From Platynereis dumerilii (taxonomy: Eukaryota; Annelida; Polychaeta; Phyllodocida; Nereididae), in assembly GCA_026936325.1 (NCBI GenBank), contig JAPTHN010000004.1, positions 14,268,439 through 14,332,438 of the forward strand: a stretch of 64,000 nt of DNA, given 5' to 3'. Positions 22,192 to 33,652 of the stretch are shown here, piece by piece. The translations under genes and the position numbers were made by a program. How positions within the stretch are numbered: position 1 is the stretch's first letter; the number at the start of each line of letters is the position of its first letter. Under the pieces are notes generated by a model. It worked only from the letters and a program-made list of their open reading frames with translations. It ran no database searches and had not been told where the DNA came from.

Positions 22192-25100
22192 TCAATAATA
22201 TTCGCAAATGTAGCCAGCGGACCTTGCGAAATTAATACAGCGCACGTCAATCATCTGAGTGTTAAGCAAAAGAACACATCGTTGATGGAGATTGTCGGGC
22301 TCTGTGGGACGCCATCTGTTCAATGCGGGATCAAGAACTTTTCCACTGTGACCCCAAACATACACATCTGAAAGAATGCAATAATGTTTTATTTTGAAGC
22401 TTTAAAGGTTCTATATGCTGGTATATAGGTAAGGAACCCTAAAGGTTCATTATTCAACTTTCGACAAGGTTCTAACAGCAAACAAAAACAACATTCAGAT
22501 AATCCAGCTGCACAAATCTCCCACAATGGAACCCCTTTGTCTCAAGTTGGGAGCATAGGGTCCTATTATAGGGCCTTCCGACCAAGTATTGAACCTTTTC
22601 AATTCAGTTGAACCCTTAAAACAATGCATAACCTTTTTCCGGCTGTGGGTTCTTCATATATACCTTCAAGAACCTTTTGCGTTAAGATTATGGCATTTGT
22701 AAGGATTTTACAGGCGAGACATAATTGATCTTTAGCTTCTTAGATCTTCTCAAGGCATTTTTTCTAGTGTCGGTCGGTAGAACGAAATAAGAAGGTGAAA
22801 TCTCAATTTTTTATAATGTCAATTTGATAAAAATTTTGGTTATGCTAAATTTTTTTTCTATAGGCAAAAAATCGCTTTGGTTTGATCGATCCGGGAAGCT
22901 AAAAATTAAAAAAGTCTTGTTTTTTTGTAAGACAGAAAGCGCATATTCATAAGCGTTTTGCGTTTATCAATATTGGACCACGATGTACGTCTCCGGGATA
23001 TTACATACCAGGGTCAGCAAAGGAATTCAATCCAATGTAGTACCGCTCATTGAACGTGACCAAGGCGTCATATTCTGCTTGAGTTTCAAGAGCAGCAAGA
23101 TATCCACCACGGTGAGCGCATGACGTCCTGGCTTCCGGTTGTCCAACCCCAGGCTTGTCGAAAATTTCATAACGTCCATGATCTGTTGTTATGACATTGG
23201 TTTGTGATGCTGTAAAAAAGAAGTGCCCCCCCAGGTGCCCCCCCGCTCGAGACCCCCCAGTTACGCCACTGACTTGCAGGCCCATACAAATGCCTTTGCA
23301 GCTCGAAAAATAGCATATTTTTATTATGATACAAATTTCTGTAAAATAATTAGACATCAACAAAAATCTATTTTCAGTAGGGTGAACCTATATATGAAAA
23401 TGCATATTTAGATACTAAAATCATCACCCCAGGGCAGTTAAAGTCAAAAATCAAGCCATTTTTTAAAGTATAAAAGTGTTGGGGATTTGGCCCAGCTGCC
23501 CCTGCAAAAGCCCCACCACTGAGAGAGATTTGCATCACCAGTAAGTGCACTTTGATTCTAAATTTCACACCAAGATTTTGGCAATTTGCAGTACAAGTGT
23601 AGGTAAATCCATGAAATTTAAATTATTGATTCATTGAATGATTTATTAGTGGGTATAGTTCAATTACAAATCTTTGCAGCCATACAAATATTTTTTCTGT
23701 GGCGCAATAGTAAAATGGCCTCTTCAGTGGCGGATCCAGACAGGGTCATCTAGTGGGGCCCATGCGTGTTTCGGCATTCGCGGGCCCGCATCGCAGCGTA
23801 TTTTCTTCAAAATAAACTGAACCAAATAAGAAACGCAAAACTATTTCAAGGGCTCTATTTTTCTGTAAATGATTCAGATGGGCTGGTATGTTTATGTATA
23901 TGTATAACCAGGTGTCAAAGGACTCATTTCGATAAAATAACTGAATTCTGACATTTGTTTACACATCTACATCCATGTTTATCACATTGGGGTATTGGTG
24001 GTGGACCAGTGTATTCCGCACCCCAAAGAGCAAATCTGATGATCCCACGTGAAAGCTTGAAGGAAATTATGCAAAATGCCACACAATTCACTTCTGTTGG
24101 CGCTACTCAACTTGTTAAAATTAAGTTTTTTTTTAAGTCATGTCTGAGTTTATCACACACAATGATATTCCAGTGAAACAATGCAGCTATGGAAACAGGT
24201 CCCCAAACTGCCTGTTTAAATGTAATAGCGTGAAAAAGGTTCAGGGTCTTTAAAAGACCTCACATAACCTGTATAACAGCCATAGGACAAACAGCAGTAC
24301 ACTGTGTGCCCTTCTGATGCTTTTCGTAAGGTGGCAGATTTGAGGTTGAAAGAATAGCGCAAGTGAGGCACAAAAAATACTGATGTTAACCTCTGTAGCT
24401 GTTACACAGGTTATTTGAGGTCTTTCTGACAGAACCTAAGCCTTTTTCATTCCACAGCTATTGCATAGGCTGTTTGAGGACTTGTTTTCATAGTCTTATT
24501 GTTGCATTGGAATAGCATTGTGTGTGACAAACTCTGACCTCACTTCTCAAAAAACTGAATTTTTGAAAAGTTAGGTGGCACCAACTGAAACGAATTGTGT
24601 GGCCTTTTGCATCATTTTCTCCAAGCTTTAAAATGAACTCATCATTTTTGACCTGTAGGGTGTCTAATGTCCCAGTTCACTGGCGATACCCCAATGTGAT
24701 AAACTCAGCCACAGACTTGCAAAAAATTGTCAAACTTAAGTGATTTTATGCACCTGAGTCCTTTGACACCTGATCACAAAAATGCATACACTCAACATCC
24801 CATCTAAAGCATATGCTGAAAAATACAACCCTGGAAATAGTTTTGCGTTTTTTATTTGGTTCAGTTTACTATTATTAATCTCAGCGGTCAAGGGGGGCTT
24901 GTGCCCCCTAGGCCCCCCCCCCTGTATCCGCCATTGCTCTTTTGAAAAAAACCCTGCTGCTGAAATTTGCTTAAAAATGCCAGGCCAAAAATACATGTTG
25001 GCAGCCATTTTTCCAAAGGGCTGCAATATGAAGCCGATGGAACAACACCTATGAACGAAAAATGACATTTTGATAAAAGAACATTAGAGTCCAAAAAGTA

Positions 25101-26354
25101 AGTCCAATAGTCGTTTTGGTGTATCTACTGGGGCATGTAAGTTAATTTTTGACTCCGAAACCTCATTGGAATCACATTATAAACTTGAATGCCATTGAGG
25201 AACATCTAAATATCAATAGATTTTCATGAAATTTGGCTCAGTTTATCCTAAGATCAAAAGGAAAAGGGTCAGGGGATAAGACCTTGACATAAATTTTTTC
25301 TATTTTCATTTTTCATTGGCATCCTAATCAGTGGGTTTGTGAAGATGGGTATATCAATCAAACAATTAAAAATTCTTACTTCATAGCAATTGAGGATTTA
25401 AAAGAATGATTAAAGCCCAGGAAATTTGATATGCAAAAAGAGTGGACTGCTGCACTGTGAAAATGTCACTTTGTGAATAATCATATTGATGATTTGTCAT
25501 GATCATACCCTTTCGCTAGTAGGGGACGGGCATACGAAAGGATTATGCATCTGATTTTCACTCTGAAATCACTCATGAAGAATCAAATAGCCTTCTCGTG
25601 ATCATGATTAATCAAACAGTCTCTATGTTTCTTTGTTGAATGAAGAGATGATAACACTTCATCAGCTATCATGACTCACAAAGTTCCATTTTCACAGAGC
25701 AACAGTCCTCTGTTTGCATGTCACATTTCCAGGCTGTACGGAAGATTACTCTAGGCCTTTTATGATGTATTTGCCATAAACCTTGATGGCATAAAATTTT
25801 TCATACCTGCTCCAAAATTTACGTCCAGGGCTATAGCAACAGTCCAGTCTTTTTGCATATCAAATTTTCTGGAAGTAAGCTATGACTTTCTTTACACTCT
25901 GGCACATAGTCAACTGCGAGTGATCCCACATTGAAGATCTGATAATTAACTGAAACACATTATATGTGAATAAACCAACTAGGTACTTACTCATTTGCTC
26001 CATCCAGGTGAAATGATTGGGATTGCCATCAAAGCGCTCAAACTCAGAATTGATTTCATCATAAAAACAGGCAAGGCATTCAGACCCATTATATGCCACG
26101 AGCCATGCCGAAATTTGTTGGGCAGTCATTGTGCATTGCAACTTACTGATGCACTTGTTAGTATCTGTATATACATGTTTAAAAGTCAGGGATTTGCAAT
26201 GTATGTTTCCATCAGTCTTATTCATCAAAATGTCACTGTTAATTTTTGCATAGTTGATATTCTTAAAATCCTTCCCTGTCGCCATTTCTGCTTCGGCCAA
26301 TAAGCAGGCAATCTGCAGCATGACAGAAGTCCAACGCAGTTGATAAGAATGCAT
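22192..26354 (-). CDS. Lectin gene B: secreted C-type-lectin-like protein, 3 exons, intact
   Basis: Exon 1 26354-25991 (364 nt), exon 2 23209-23009 (201 nt), exon 3 22367-22192 (176 nt); 741 nt, 246 aa plus stop. Donors GTAAGT and GTATGT, acceptors TTTTTTACAG and TTCTTTCAG, both introns phase 1. Residues 1-24 (MHSYQLRWTSVMLQIACLLA) are a signal peptide. Residues ~25-121 are a Cys-rich domain (NKCISKLQC, SECLACFYDE). Residues ~127-246 are a C-type-lectin-like domain: C1 in SCAHRGGYLA, the WIGL-type motif as YYIGLN, EPD at the Ca-site position where EPN or QPD is usual, C2 in QRCVLLL, C3 in IDVRC and the end GYICEYY. Secreted sugar or pathogen recognition is the family's usual role; the ligand here is not known. 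Intron 1 holds a foldback hAT-like element and a truncated MITE beside the exon 2 acceptor; intron 2 holds a ~300-bp insertion lacking in C. Confidence 0.88.
22390..22700. mobile_element. MITE-like insertion in gene B intron 2
   Basis: Ends resemble each other in inverted orientation: AAAGGTTCT...GGTATATAGG on the left and CCTTCAAGAACCTTTTG on the right. Gene C intron 2 is 339 nt and lacks it, while gene B intron 2 is 641 nt. Confidence 0.5.
23222..23270 (-). mobile_element. Truncated hAT-like MITE next to the exon 2 acceptor
   Basis: On the minus strand it begins CAGTGGCGTAACTGGGGGG and has the GGGGGGCACCTGGGGGGGCA core seen in the complete MITE at 60264-60459. Only one end remains. It stops about 12 bases before the exon 2 splice site of gene B; genes C and D lack it. 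Confidence 0.6.
23400..23720. repeat. Interspersed repeat copy, related to 52840-53260
   Basis: Shares GGGGATTTGGCCCA, CCCCACCACTG, GAGATTTGC, CACCAGTAAGTGC and further words with the stretch after gene D, in the same order and strand. The D-side copy has no foldback element where this one does. Confidence 0.55.
23725..24936. mobile_element. Foldback hAT-like element in gene B intron 1
   Basis: Terminal inverted repeats CAGTGGCGGATCCAG and CTGTATCCGCCATTG. The arms match inward for several hundred bases (CTGAACCAAATAAGAAACGC against its reverse complement near 24870, and TATCACATTGGGGTAT near 23978 and 24695). No transposase ORF. The flanks share CTCTT only, so the 8-bp TSD has decayed. Confidence 0.65.
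25416..25734. mobile_element. TIR element (MITE) in gene B intron 1
   Basis: The ends are ~60-bp inverted repeats: CCAGGAAATTTGATATGCAA with AAAAGAGTGGACTG on the left, and CATTTTCACAGAGCAACAGT with CTGTTTGCATG on the right. The matching element in the right arm is 44511-44873, so it predates the arm duplication. A further piece lies at 25845-25875. Confidence 0.65.
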
Positions 26355-26530
26355 AATAATAATGAAGTGTACTGTAATCAACAAGACGAACAATACATTT
26401 GTGTGTGTATAGGTAGTAGGGCCTGCCAACTGCTTTTCATCACTATCCTTGAGACATATACCTAGAAAACCTATCATAAATTTTTATGATATCCTCATTC
26501 ATCAATAGTTCCCCTCTGAAAAGGCCAGTT

Positions 26531-26560
26531 TCATGATTTTATTATGAATTTTATTGACAA
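26531..26560 (-). promoter_or_regulatory. Conserved upstream block, gene B
   Basis: 177-206 bases before ATG 26354. Same block as upstream of A, C and D. Confidence 0.5.
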
Positions 26561-26605
26561 GTGAAATCCGAATGAATTATTAGTGGTTGTGATGAAAATA
26601 CAGTA

Positions 26606-28549
26606 GGGGAGACCGGGGCTATTTGAAGCACAGGGTTATTTGAATTTTCGCCCTCATTCCGTGGGGTTCCATTTTTTTACCCATGTTTGACTTCTGGTAG
26701 ATTATACATTAATCAAGGCATGCCATCACCTCCTATATGAGTCATATTCCGAATCCTGTACTTCGCTGGGCTGCAAAGTTCATTTTTGTGCTCCTAAAGT
26801 AAATTTTTTCAGTTGAAAGAATTTTGACCTGTATGCTATTCGAAATACGTAATGTAAGTTATTTGACTACAAGCTGGAAGCCTTTGGTATTACAAATCAA
26901 CAGGCAAAGACACTTTTTGGTAAGCCTTTGGTTTAGGTGATAAAATGGTTGATGTTACAGTCCTTGTCATACTTACGTGGAATCTCAAGTTTTTTTTTCT
27001 ATGCTGTTGAACTGTGATGTCAGAGATGACTCTATTCTAGCATTGCAATATATGTTAATTAACTACAAGCTGTGATGTCATTTCAAACTGGGTCAGATTC
27101 CCCAGCTTCTAGCCAATGTTGATCCTCCTGAACTGAGCGTCACAGTTTCAACACAGTGTCAGAGTAAGAGTTTTATCAGGGATAGCCCCTACAACTACGT
27201 CATCACAGCTTGATAGCCAATGGGCTGACCGTAAACTACAACTTTAAACTTTGATGGAAGTTGGTATAAACAGAAGGCTTTGACAATTTGTTTGTAAACA
27301 CAGGGCTTATGTTATGTATATTTGTTCTGGCAGCCCATTGGCTGAGAGGCTGTGATGTCAAACTTGCATGGGTTTTCCCAGACCCAATTTTAACTCTGAC
27401 ACTGAGTTGAAACAGTGATGCTCAGTTTGGTGGATTCGCATTGGTTAGAAGCTGGGGAATCTGACCCAGTTTGAAATGACATCACAGCTTGTAGTTAATT
27501 TACATATATTGCAATGCTAGAATAGAGTCATCTCTGACATCACAGTTCAACAGCACAGAAAAAAAACTTGAGATTCCATGCAAATATGACAAGGACTGTA
27601 ATCACATGGTGGGTTGGGGCTATTTGAAGCATTCTCAGTGGGGCTATTTGAAACACTGAAACAATGCAATGCATAGTCTCATTACCAACAGCAAAGTAGG
27701 TAATTGCTGCTACATTGTATAGTTTGATCCTTTTGGTGTTTTTCTTGCTGAAATAACGTACATCGGAACAAAGGAAATGGAATGAGGAACTGCAAAAAAA
27801 AAATCCCAAACTGCTCTTGAAGAAGTCTCAATTGCTTATGACAATGTTGAACAGTAGCCCATGAGTGTCGTATTCTTCAGGCTACTCTGAATTATTATTG
27901 TCTTAAATAGCAAAAGAGGAGAATCTTTGCACTGGTCATTTCTATAATGGAGTCATTTTGGAAGCCATTTGCTGACATGGTAATGAGGCTGTCACAAATT
28001 CGTACAACACAGGAAGGGACATCATCCACAAAGCCATTTTGCCATTGACACGTCTCCTTACAAAAGCTCATTCTTCTCAGTTACCATCACTCTTTGAATA
28101 TGAATAGTTTTATTACTCTTAATACTGTACAACTATACTAATTATTTTCAAAAATTTCCATATCTCTTTCAAATTTTAATTGCCGCTTTTCATACTTTTT
28201 GTATTCGATTCTTGAACTCATCATTCCTTATTGCTTTTAAGGAATCAAATGTTTATTTAACAAAGTTTGATCAGTAAATACAATATTTGCAAGTTAATTC
28301 TCGATGATTCAAATAACCCCATGTGGCGTTTCAATTAACCCCGGCCCCGGGGTTATTTGAAACACTTGGTCTCGTGGTACTTTCCAGCTCAAGGTGAGAA
28401 CTTGTCAGTATTTTAGACAAAGTTGTTCCATGGAATGTTGAGCTGAATACTGTAGCTAGAACTTGCCAAAATTTCGTACCTGTATCTACTACCACAAGCT
28501 CAGCAGAACGCGACAAAAAATTGGTGCTTCAAATAGCCCCGGTCTCCCC
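26606..28549. mobile_element. DNA transposon-like element with GGGGAGACCGGGG ends
   Basis: Inverted ends GGGGAGACCGGGGCTATTTG and CAAATAGCCCCGGTCTCCCC, with TA on both sides (26604-26605 and 28550-28551). The right arm has the undisturbed site (AATACAGTACAGATC near 41551-41565), so this is a true insertion after the duplication. CTATTTGAA words recur inside near both ends. No transposase is recognised; superfamily unknown. It contains a second element (26958-27598). Confidence 0.75.
26958..27598. mobile_element. Nested foldback element with TA target site
   Basis: Inverted ends CAGTCCTTGTCATA and ATGACAAGGACTG flanked by TA. The arms match for about 270 bases each (TGAACTGTGATGTCAGAGAT near 27009 and its complement near 27530). 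No coding capacity. The TA target suggests a Tc1/mariner-type mobiliser. Confidence 0.75.
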
Positions 28550-28580
28550 TACATATACCAGATCTTCTGGAATTTTTCAC

Positions 28581-28786
28581 GGGTCAGGGTTAGCTCAGTG
28601 TTAGCATGCTGGGCTGCCAATCGCTGGGTCCTGCCATGGGTTCGAATCCAAGTTACCTGGGCCTATGTTGGATGGCAGTTTCAATCATTCTCATTGCCCC
28701 ATCCTCATTGCCGTGTCCTCCTCTCATCTTATAAGCCTACCAGGTGCATAAATACCGGGTGTAAAGCCCCAATTATCCATCCATCC
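28581..28786 (+). mobile_element. SINE, tRNA-derived head and ATCC tail
   Basis: A-box region GTTAGCTCAGTGTTAGCATG, B-box GGTTCGAATCC, a body with CCTATGTTGGATGGC, and an end in ATCCATCC. Present at the mirror position in the right arm (41319-41529), so it was there before the inverted duplication. Confidence 0.85.
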
Positions 28787-28799
28787 TGAATACCTGAGA

Positions 28800-29905
28800 G
28801 TTGCAATGTTGATCTGTATATGAGCTTGCCTCCCCCCTCCAAAAGTTTGCATGAGAAAAGCCTACAACTCAGCGAAGTTTAAGTTATTTAACATAGCAGA
28901 ACAAGAATACGCCTGATTCGGAGAAAATCCATAATTCTTTTCAAACTTTCATGATCTTCAATTAAATAGTTTATGAGTCTTGCGTCTGCACAACTTGATC
29001 AGAGTAGCCCAGCTTAACAGTTCTGTGACAGTATTAAAAAGTGTGCATTTTTTAAGTTGCTGCATAAGAAGCCTACAGATCTTCATTAGCAACATCCTAC
29101 CGTATTGTAAAGTTCCTCTCTGCTTTACAATATATTATAAACAGTCATGATCATGAATTCCATGCTTCTGATATAAAGGTTATTCTGCTTATTATCTCAA
29201 TAAGTACAAACAAGCATGTTTGGAGTAACCAGTCTAGTAATGATCTGGCCAGGACTTCTCAAGTTCCTGGTTTTATTATCCACCACACATTACTCATTCA
29301 AGGGCCTTGGCCCTCATTTACATTCACATACGTTACACATCAACATATTCAACATGATTAGCATGTGGTCATGTGACACTAAGTTACCTTCATTTGGTTC
29401 CCAACTAGTTACATCTTTGTTACCCAGTTCCAGCTCCCTCATGTCCTAAATAGATTAGCCTCTCCCAGGTCCCAACGACTTAGCCAAATGTACCTCCATC
29501 AGATTTGCTCCCCATCTTAATGTCCAGAAATTTGCACCATGCATTATCATGCATCTACAATGAGTTGCATCAGTTCAGGCAAAGCCATTTAGGTCAATTT
29601 ACTCTCATCTCGGCCTTTGCCCAGATGTGTACCTTTGCTCTCCTCATTGAATTTAGCGGATACATATTCCCATTAACTTATCTATGGTCCTACAGCTGAA
29701 GTATCTTTATGTCCCAGACCTTTTATCCTTAGTTGTGCTCACATGTCCACTTGCCTCTAAATGTCCAATCTCCACAATTGTCCATCCAGATACATCTCAT
29801 CGGAGCCATTGAGGAACTGTGACCTAGTCCCCTCAGATGACCTGATTCCTCAATGACTCAAAACTCCCAACTCACTTTCAGAGAATCACTGCTTAAATAT
29901 ACTAT
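28800..29905. other. Left-arm sequence, no gene seen
   Basis: Mirrored at 39000-39640 and 41066-41310 in the right arm. Short ORFs occur in both arms but show no known motif. Confidence 0.45.
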
Positions 29906-30710
29906 CGATGGTGAAAGTGCAAAACCTCGTAAGTCAAAAACAGCCGTTTTTCAGAAATTGAAAAAAACTGTCAAGTGTCTTTTTTTAAGGTGATGTTTAT
30001 TAATAAGTGAGTTATGGCCAACTAGATACATAGAAAGTGACACCCTGTTGTAGCAAATTTTTTGTTAGAGGTCGTTTACCCCTTGCATTGATGTTACCAT
30101 CAGATGTAATTGAAAATGTCGACTTACGAGGTTTTGCACTTTCACTTTCTACCCGTGCAAAACCTTGTAACTCAATCATTTATCACACTTTAAAGCAACT
30201 TGCAGCATTGAATATACTTCAAATCTATGTATATACAGTGAAAATTATAATTTGCCTAGGACAGATTGCAATAACAAATTTTATTGAGTGGCTACAATGG
30301 CAAGAATGAGGAAAATGACATTTTTTTCAAATTTTCGTGCACTCTCTTTTTCAATAGCCTACATCACAAAAACAAATATAGGGAGGTAAAAAAATTTTAA
30401 TCAGGAAACTTGCTGGGAGTCATAAAAAAGTAACACAGTAATTGTTTTTCAAAAAAAGTTGAAATATCCCACAATATGTGCTTCAAAGTTCTGATTTGAG
30501 TTACAAGGTTTTGCACTTTCACTTTTTGAAACATATCGATCTACAAGGTTTGGTGAAATCATTCTGTTACCAGTGTGTTACAGCTTCCAAAAATAGCAAA
30601 CTGGCAAGGTAATCAACTGACAACGTGTATTGGATATTAAAATAGTCATTCCACCACAAATCTAAAAATAGCAAAATTTTGACATACGAGGTTTTGCACT
30701 TTCACCATCG
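29906..30710. mobile_element. TIR element with CTAT target duplication
   Basis: Inverted ends CGATGGTGAAAGTGCAAAAC and GTTTTGCACTTTCACCATCG with CTAT on each side. The same terminal motif recurs inside at ~30128-30150 and ~30508-30528. The right arm has the empty site (AGCATAGTATATT at 38989-39001). No ORF of note; superfamily not assigned. Confidence 0.8.
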
Positions 30711-30869
30711 CTATGCTGTTGTTAAATATAGTAAAGGCCCTTTGATAATTACAATCATTAAATCAGACACTTAATTATTAAATGAGACACATGACCTTTA
30801 CAGTATGTTATTTGTAGGACACGCTAAATTGGTGACTCCACGCTCCCACTCTCTCTGTTTCTCAGGCCT

Positions 30870-30895
30870 CATGACAGGATACACCCCCGCTCCAT
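30870..30895 (+). repeat. Single end of a GGCCTCATGACAGGATACA-type element
   Basis: Same end as the complete element at 53584-53979. Mirrored at 38817-38845. Confidence 0.5.
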
Positions 30896-30999
30896 TTTCT
30901 TATTCCCGTAATATCAGCCTAATATCGGCAACAAACAGCAGCATTTCTCCAGATCAAGATGCTTTTAAATGTTTATTACAAAAACAGCATTTTCACCAA

Positions 31000-32330
31000 T
31001 TTCAAATTGTCCAAGGGTCATTCCACATGAAATCAACCAAAATTTGAAAAGTGCCCCACCTCACCATCTCAGATTTTCACGAAACTGCCCACATTTGAAG
31101 AACTATATATGGAATGAATGTATGCAAAATATCAGTTCTGTAACTGCAAATTTGAGAGAGTACTGACCGCGATTGAAGTTTGAAAATGAGAACTGAAAAT
31201 TGGAAATTGTCCCATCTAGAAATTGCTGTCCTTTATTGATTTCTCAAGATAATAATAATATCATAAATAAATGCTTGATATCTCAATAAACAAAATGGCT
31301 GAAAGCAAGTTGCTGAAAAAAAGTTTGATGACCTTCCACAAATTTTCAAAGTTGGAAGGTTTATCACACTAAAACTAAAATTTCAATAATTTCCCACTCG
31401 GTCAGAAAACGTCCAAAATTAAAGATACTTTACGAATTTGTTCTTTGGGGTGAGAAGGAAGGGTAATGTTGATTTCATGTCCCTGGCTGATGTTTGCTGT
31501 GATACAGACTAAGCTCAAATTAAAAAAAAAATCAAATTTATCAATGTTCGGAGTGAAAAATCACAATGTGGGATAGGTCATGGCAACAAGACATGCATAT
31601 CACGTGAGAATATATGCAAAGGGCTTTTGATGCATATAAGATACGTCTTGTGTATATGAATTTTTCTTTTTCATATTCAAGCTTTAAATATAGTTGTTTA
31701 GGCTGTAAATATAAAATGATCGAAATATTATGTGGGACCACTTATATGGTTGCAAAAATAGGATATAAGTATTGCCTTGATTTAGGATTTTTACCCAATA
31801 CCAAATAAGCTAAATTAGTACATTCAAGTACAATTATCTTGTATCATAACAATGCAAAATAATGAAAAAATTGCACAAATTTTAAAATCAGCTAATGCCA
31901 TGTGGGACATGTCATATAATGAAAATAGATGGATATATACTTTGTCCATACTATGAACTTTAATTTAGAACCAAATATGACAAGTGTATTACATTCTGTG
32001 GTTGTCAAATCCAGTAAGTTATCAGCATGACACTGACAATAATGACCATAAATGGCAAAAGCATAAAATACAAAACCATGAAGTTTCCAATTAAATTTAG
32101 TAGTGGATCAAAGCCCTTGATCAAGGCATAAAATTTGAAAATAATTTTGTCAGCTTTCCATCTTCATATTAGGTAAAATTGCACTTTCCCCAATAATTGA
32201 CTAGGATACATTCAAAAACTTAAATTTTCATATTGTGTTCTTAATCTGCGGCTAGTTTCACTAAAATTGCAGAAGGTGAGGTGGGGACCATTGGTTAATT
32301 TGAGATGGAATGACCTCTACCAAAATGATT
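31000..32330. repeat. Repeat with GTCATTCCA ends (left arm)
   Basis: Starts with GGGTCATTCCACATGAAATC and ends near CATTCCATCTCAAATTAACC on the opposite strand. The right-arm copy (36505-38700) is about 0.9 kb longer; the left copy lacks the piece corresponding to about 36600-37480. No coding capacity. Confidence 0.55.
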
Positions 32331-32438
32331 TTTCTTAAAAAATTGTAATTTTCCCTGCAATTGCATCATGCAATCTGTAGAGAATTGTAACATAATTATA
32401 CAACAAAATCTTGCACAATGTTTGCTTCTCACAACACT

Positions 32439-32634
32439 AAAATTTGAATTTTTAGTCAGCTCAAACGATTGAGTGAGATGGTTGCACAATTCCTTTGAGC
32501 TAGCATAACTTGTTGTTTTGAGTTATAACAACGAAAAGATTATCATAACTCAAAACATCAAGCTATGTAAGCTCAAACAAATTGTGCAACCATCTCACTC
32601 AATCGTTTGAGCTGACTTAAAATTTCAAATTTTA
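32439..32634. mobile_element. Hairpin MITE, left arm
   Basis: Almost the whole ~195 bp folds back on itself (AAACGATTGAGTGAGATGGT and its complement). The matching copy in the right arm is 36189-36383, so the insertion predates the duplication. Confidence 0.75.
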
Positions 32635-32655
32635 CAGTGAAGTTATCTGACTTGA

Positions 32656-32789
32656 CTACCAATAATATTCACAAATATGGCCGTTGGGCATTGGCGAATT
32701 GTACATTATCACAGTGTGGGTCGCCTTTCCGAGATCGGTATGAAGACACACATTTTTAACTAATATGCCACAATCTTTTGCGAATAGCC
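32656..32789 (-). pseudogene. Lectin exon-3-like relic, left arm
   Basis: On the minus strand, after a good acceptor TTTTGCAG, there is a short open frame that ends HICEYYW and stop, very like the gene end GYICEYY. Upstream, the two conserved Cys positions can be matched only with small insertions and deletions relative to genes B and C. I read it as a decayed exon 3 of a fifth paralogue that predates the palindrome. An active variant exon is possible but less likely. Confidence 0.45.
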
Positions 32790-32879
32790 CTGCAAAATGA
32801 TAACAATAACAAATATTATACAATTCACCAAAGGTTTAATAGACATTTTGTAGATATTGTTTATTAAAAGCTATTAATT

Positions 32880-32950
32880 TTTTCTTATTATTATAATCAT
32901 TATTATTATTATTATTTATTCATTCTTTTTTTTTTATTCTTTTTTTCTAC
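32880..32950. repeat. ATT-rich microsatellite
   Basis: (ATT)n followed by T-rich sequence at the inner edge of the left arm. Confidence 0.7.
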
Positions 32951-33159
32951 ACATGTATTACCACATAACTCATTTTTTCAATATACCCTCGCGGACATTG
33001 AGGTAAATCTAATGTTGGTCTAACGAAGCATTTAACCTCCTAGCCACATCGGACCCAACGTTACGAAACTACGTAATTTGTCGACACATTTCTCAGACGT
33101 TAATACGTACTTTTAGACGTTGATACGAGTGATACAGGCCGTATCTCACTCTACGATGT

Positions 33160-33652
33160 ATTTTAATGTTGGTCTGACGGTCGCTAAGCGTCTTCCCGCC
33201 TTCTAGGATCCAGCGTGTCAGCCGACCTGCCCCCTCTCTCGCATGCGCACTCGCATACAACAAGCCAAAATGGCGGGTTGACTCGAATATGTGAAATCTA
33301 GGATGTTGTTTTCGCTAATAACGAAGGATTAAACGCATTAACAAGCCTTGTAACCTTCGGAGCTACATAGGGTAACTGCTTGGCTATGGATTAAGCCGGT
33401 TTTGGACGCTCGGAATTCAATACTGTGAAAGATATTGACCGCGGCAATGTGCCAGATCGAACCGCATGGTCAGAGCGCCCGGTTCAGGAATAGCCCGATC
33501 AGCTGTTTCAGTGTTTGTGATTCAATTATGGACTGAATAGTGGACATATATACCCCATTCTGGATGGATATACCCGGTTACCAAACCCGGAAGGACGCAT
33601 GGACGTGGATACGGCCGGAATTCGTCGTTGGACACCAGCGCTGGACTCACAG
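33160..33652 (+). promoter_or_regulatory. CpG-rich promoter-like stretch and first exon with 5' splice site
   Basis: Locally rich in CG against a CG-poor background. GCATGCGCACTCGCATAC resembles NRF1 sites and CCAAAATGGCGGG matches the YY1 consensus (33241-33282). A strong donor CACAG|GTAAGTCT lies at 33652/33653. This is the usual look of a TATA-less promoter plus a non-coding or short first exon. No long ORF occurs in the exon. Confidence 0.45.

Larger units (their letters stand above)
21330..32805 (-). repeat. Left arm of the lectin-locus palindrome
   Basis: Reverse-complement relative of 36034-48905, with insertions and deletions on each side. Matching anchors are the gene B/gene C exons, the exon 3 flank (21497-21600 against 48648-48745), a SINE (28581-28786 against 41319-41529), 29030-29900 against 39000-39640, and 31015-32789 against 36034-38700. 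Confidence 0.85.

Noticed and set aside
26606-28549. Reading the GGGGAGACC-ended element as a large virus-like element
   Set aside because: Only 1.9 kb, TA target and no coding genes; it is a small non-autonomous DNA element.
29216-29449. ORF MFGVTSLVMIWPGLL, conserved at 39267-39500 in the other arm
   Set aside because: Conservation reflects arm duplication. No domain, no splice sites, and the ORF is short for the AT content.
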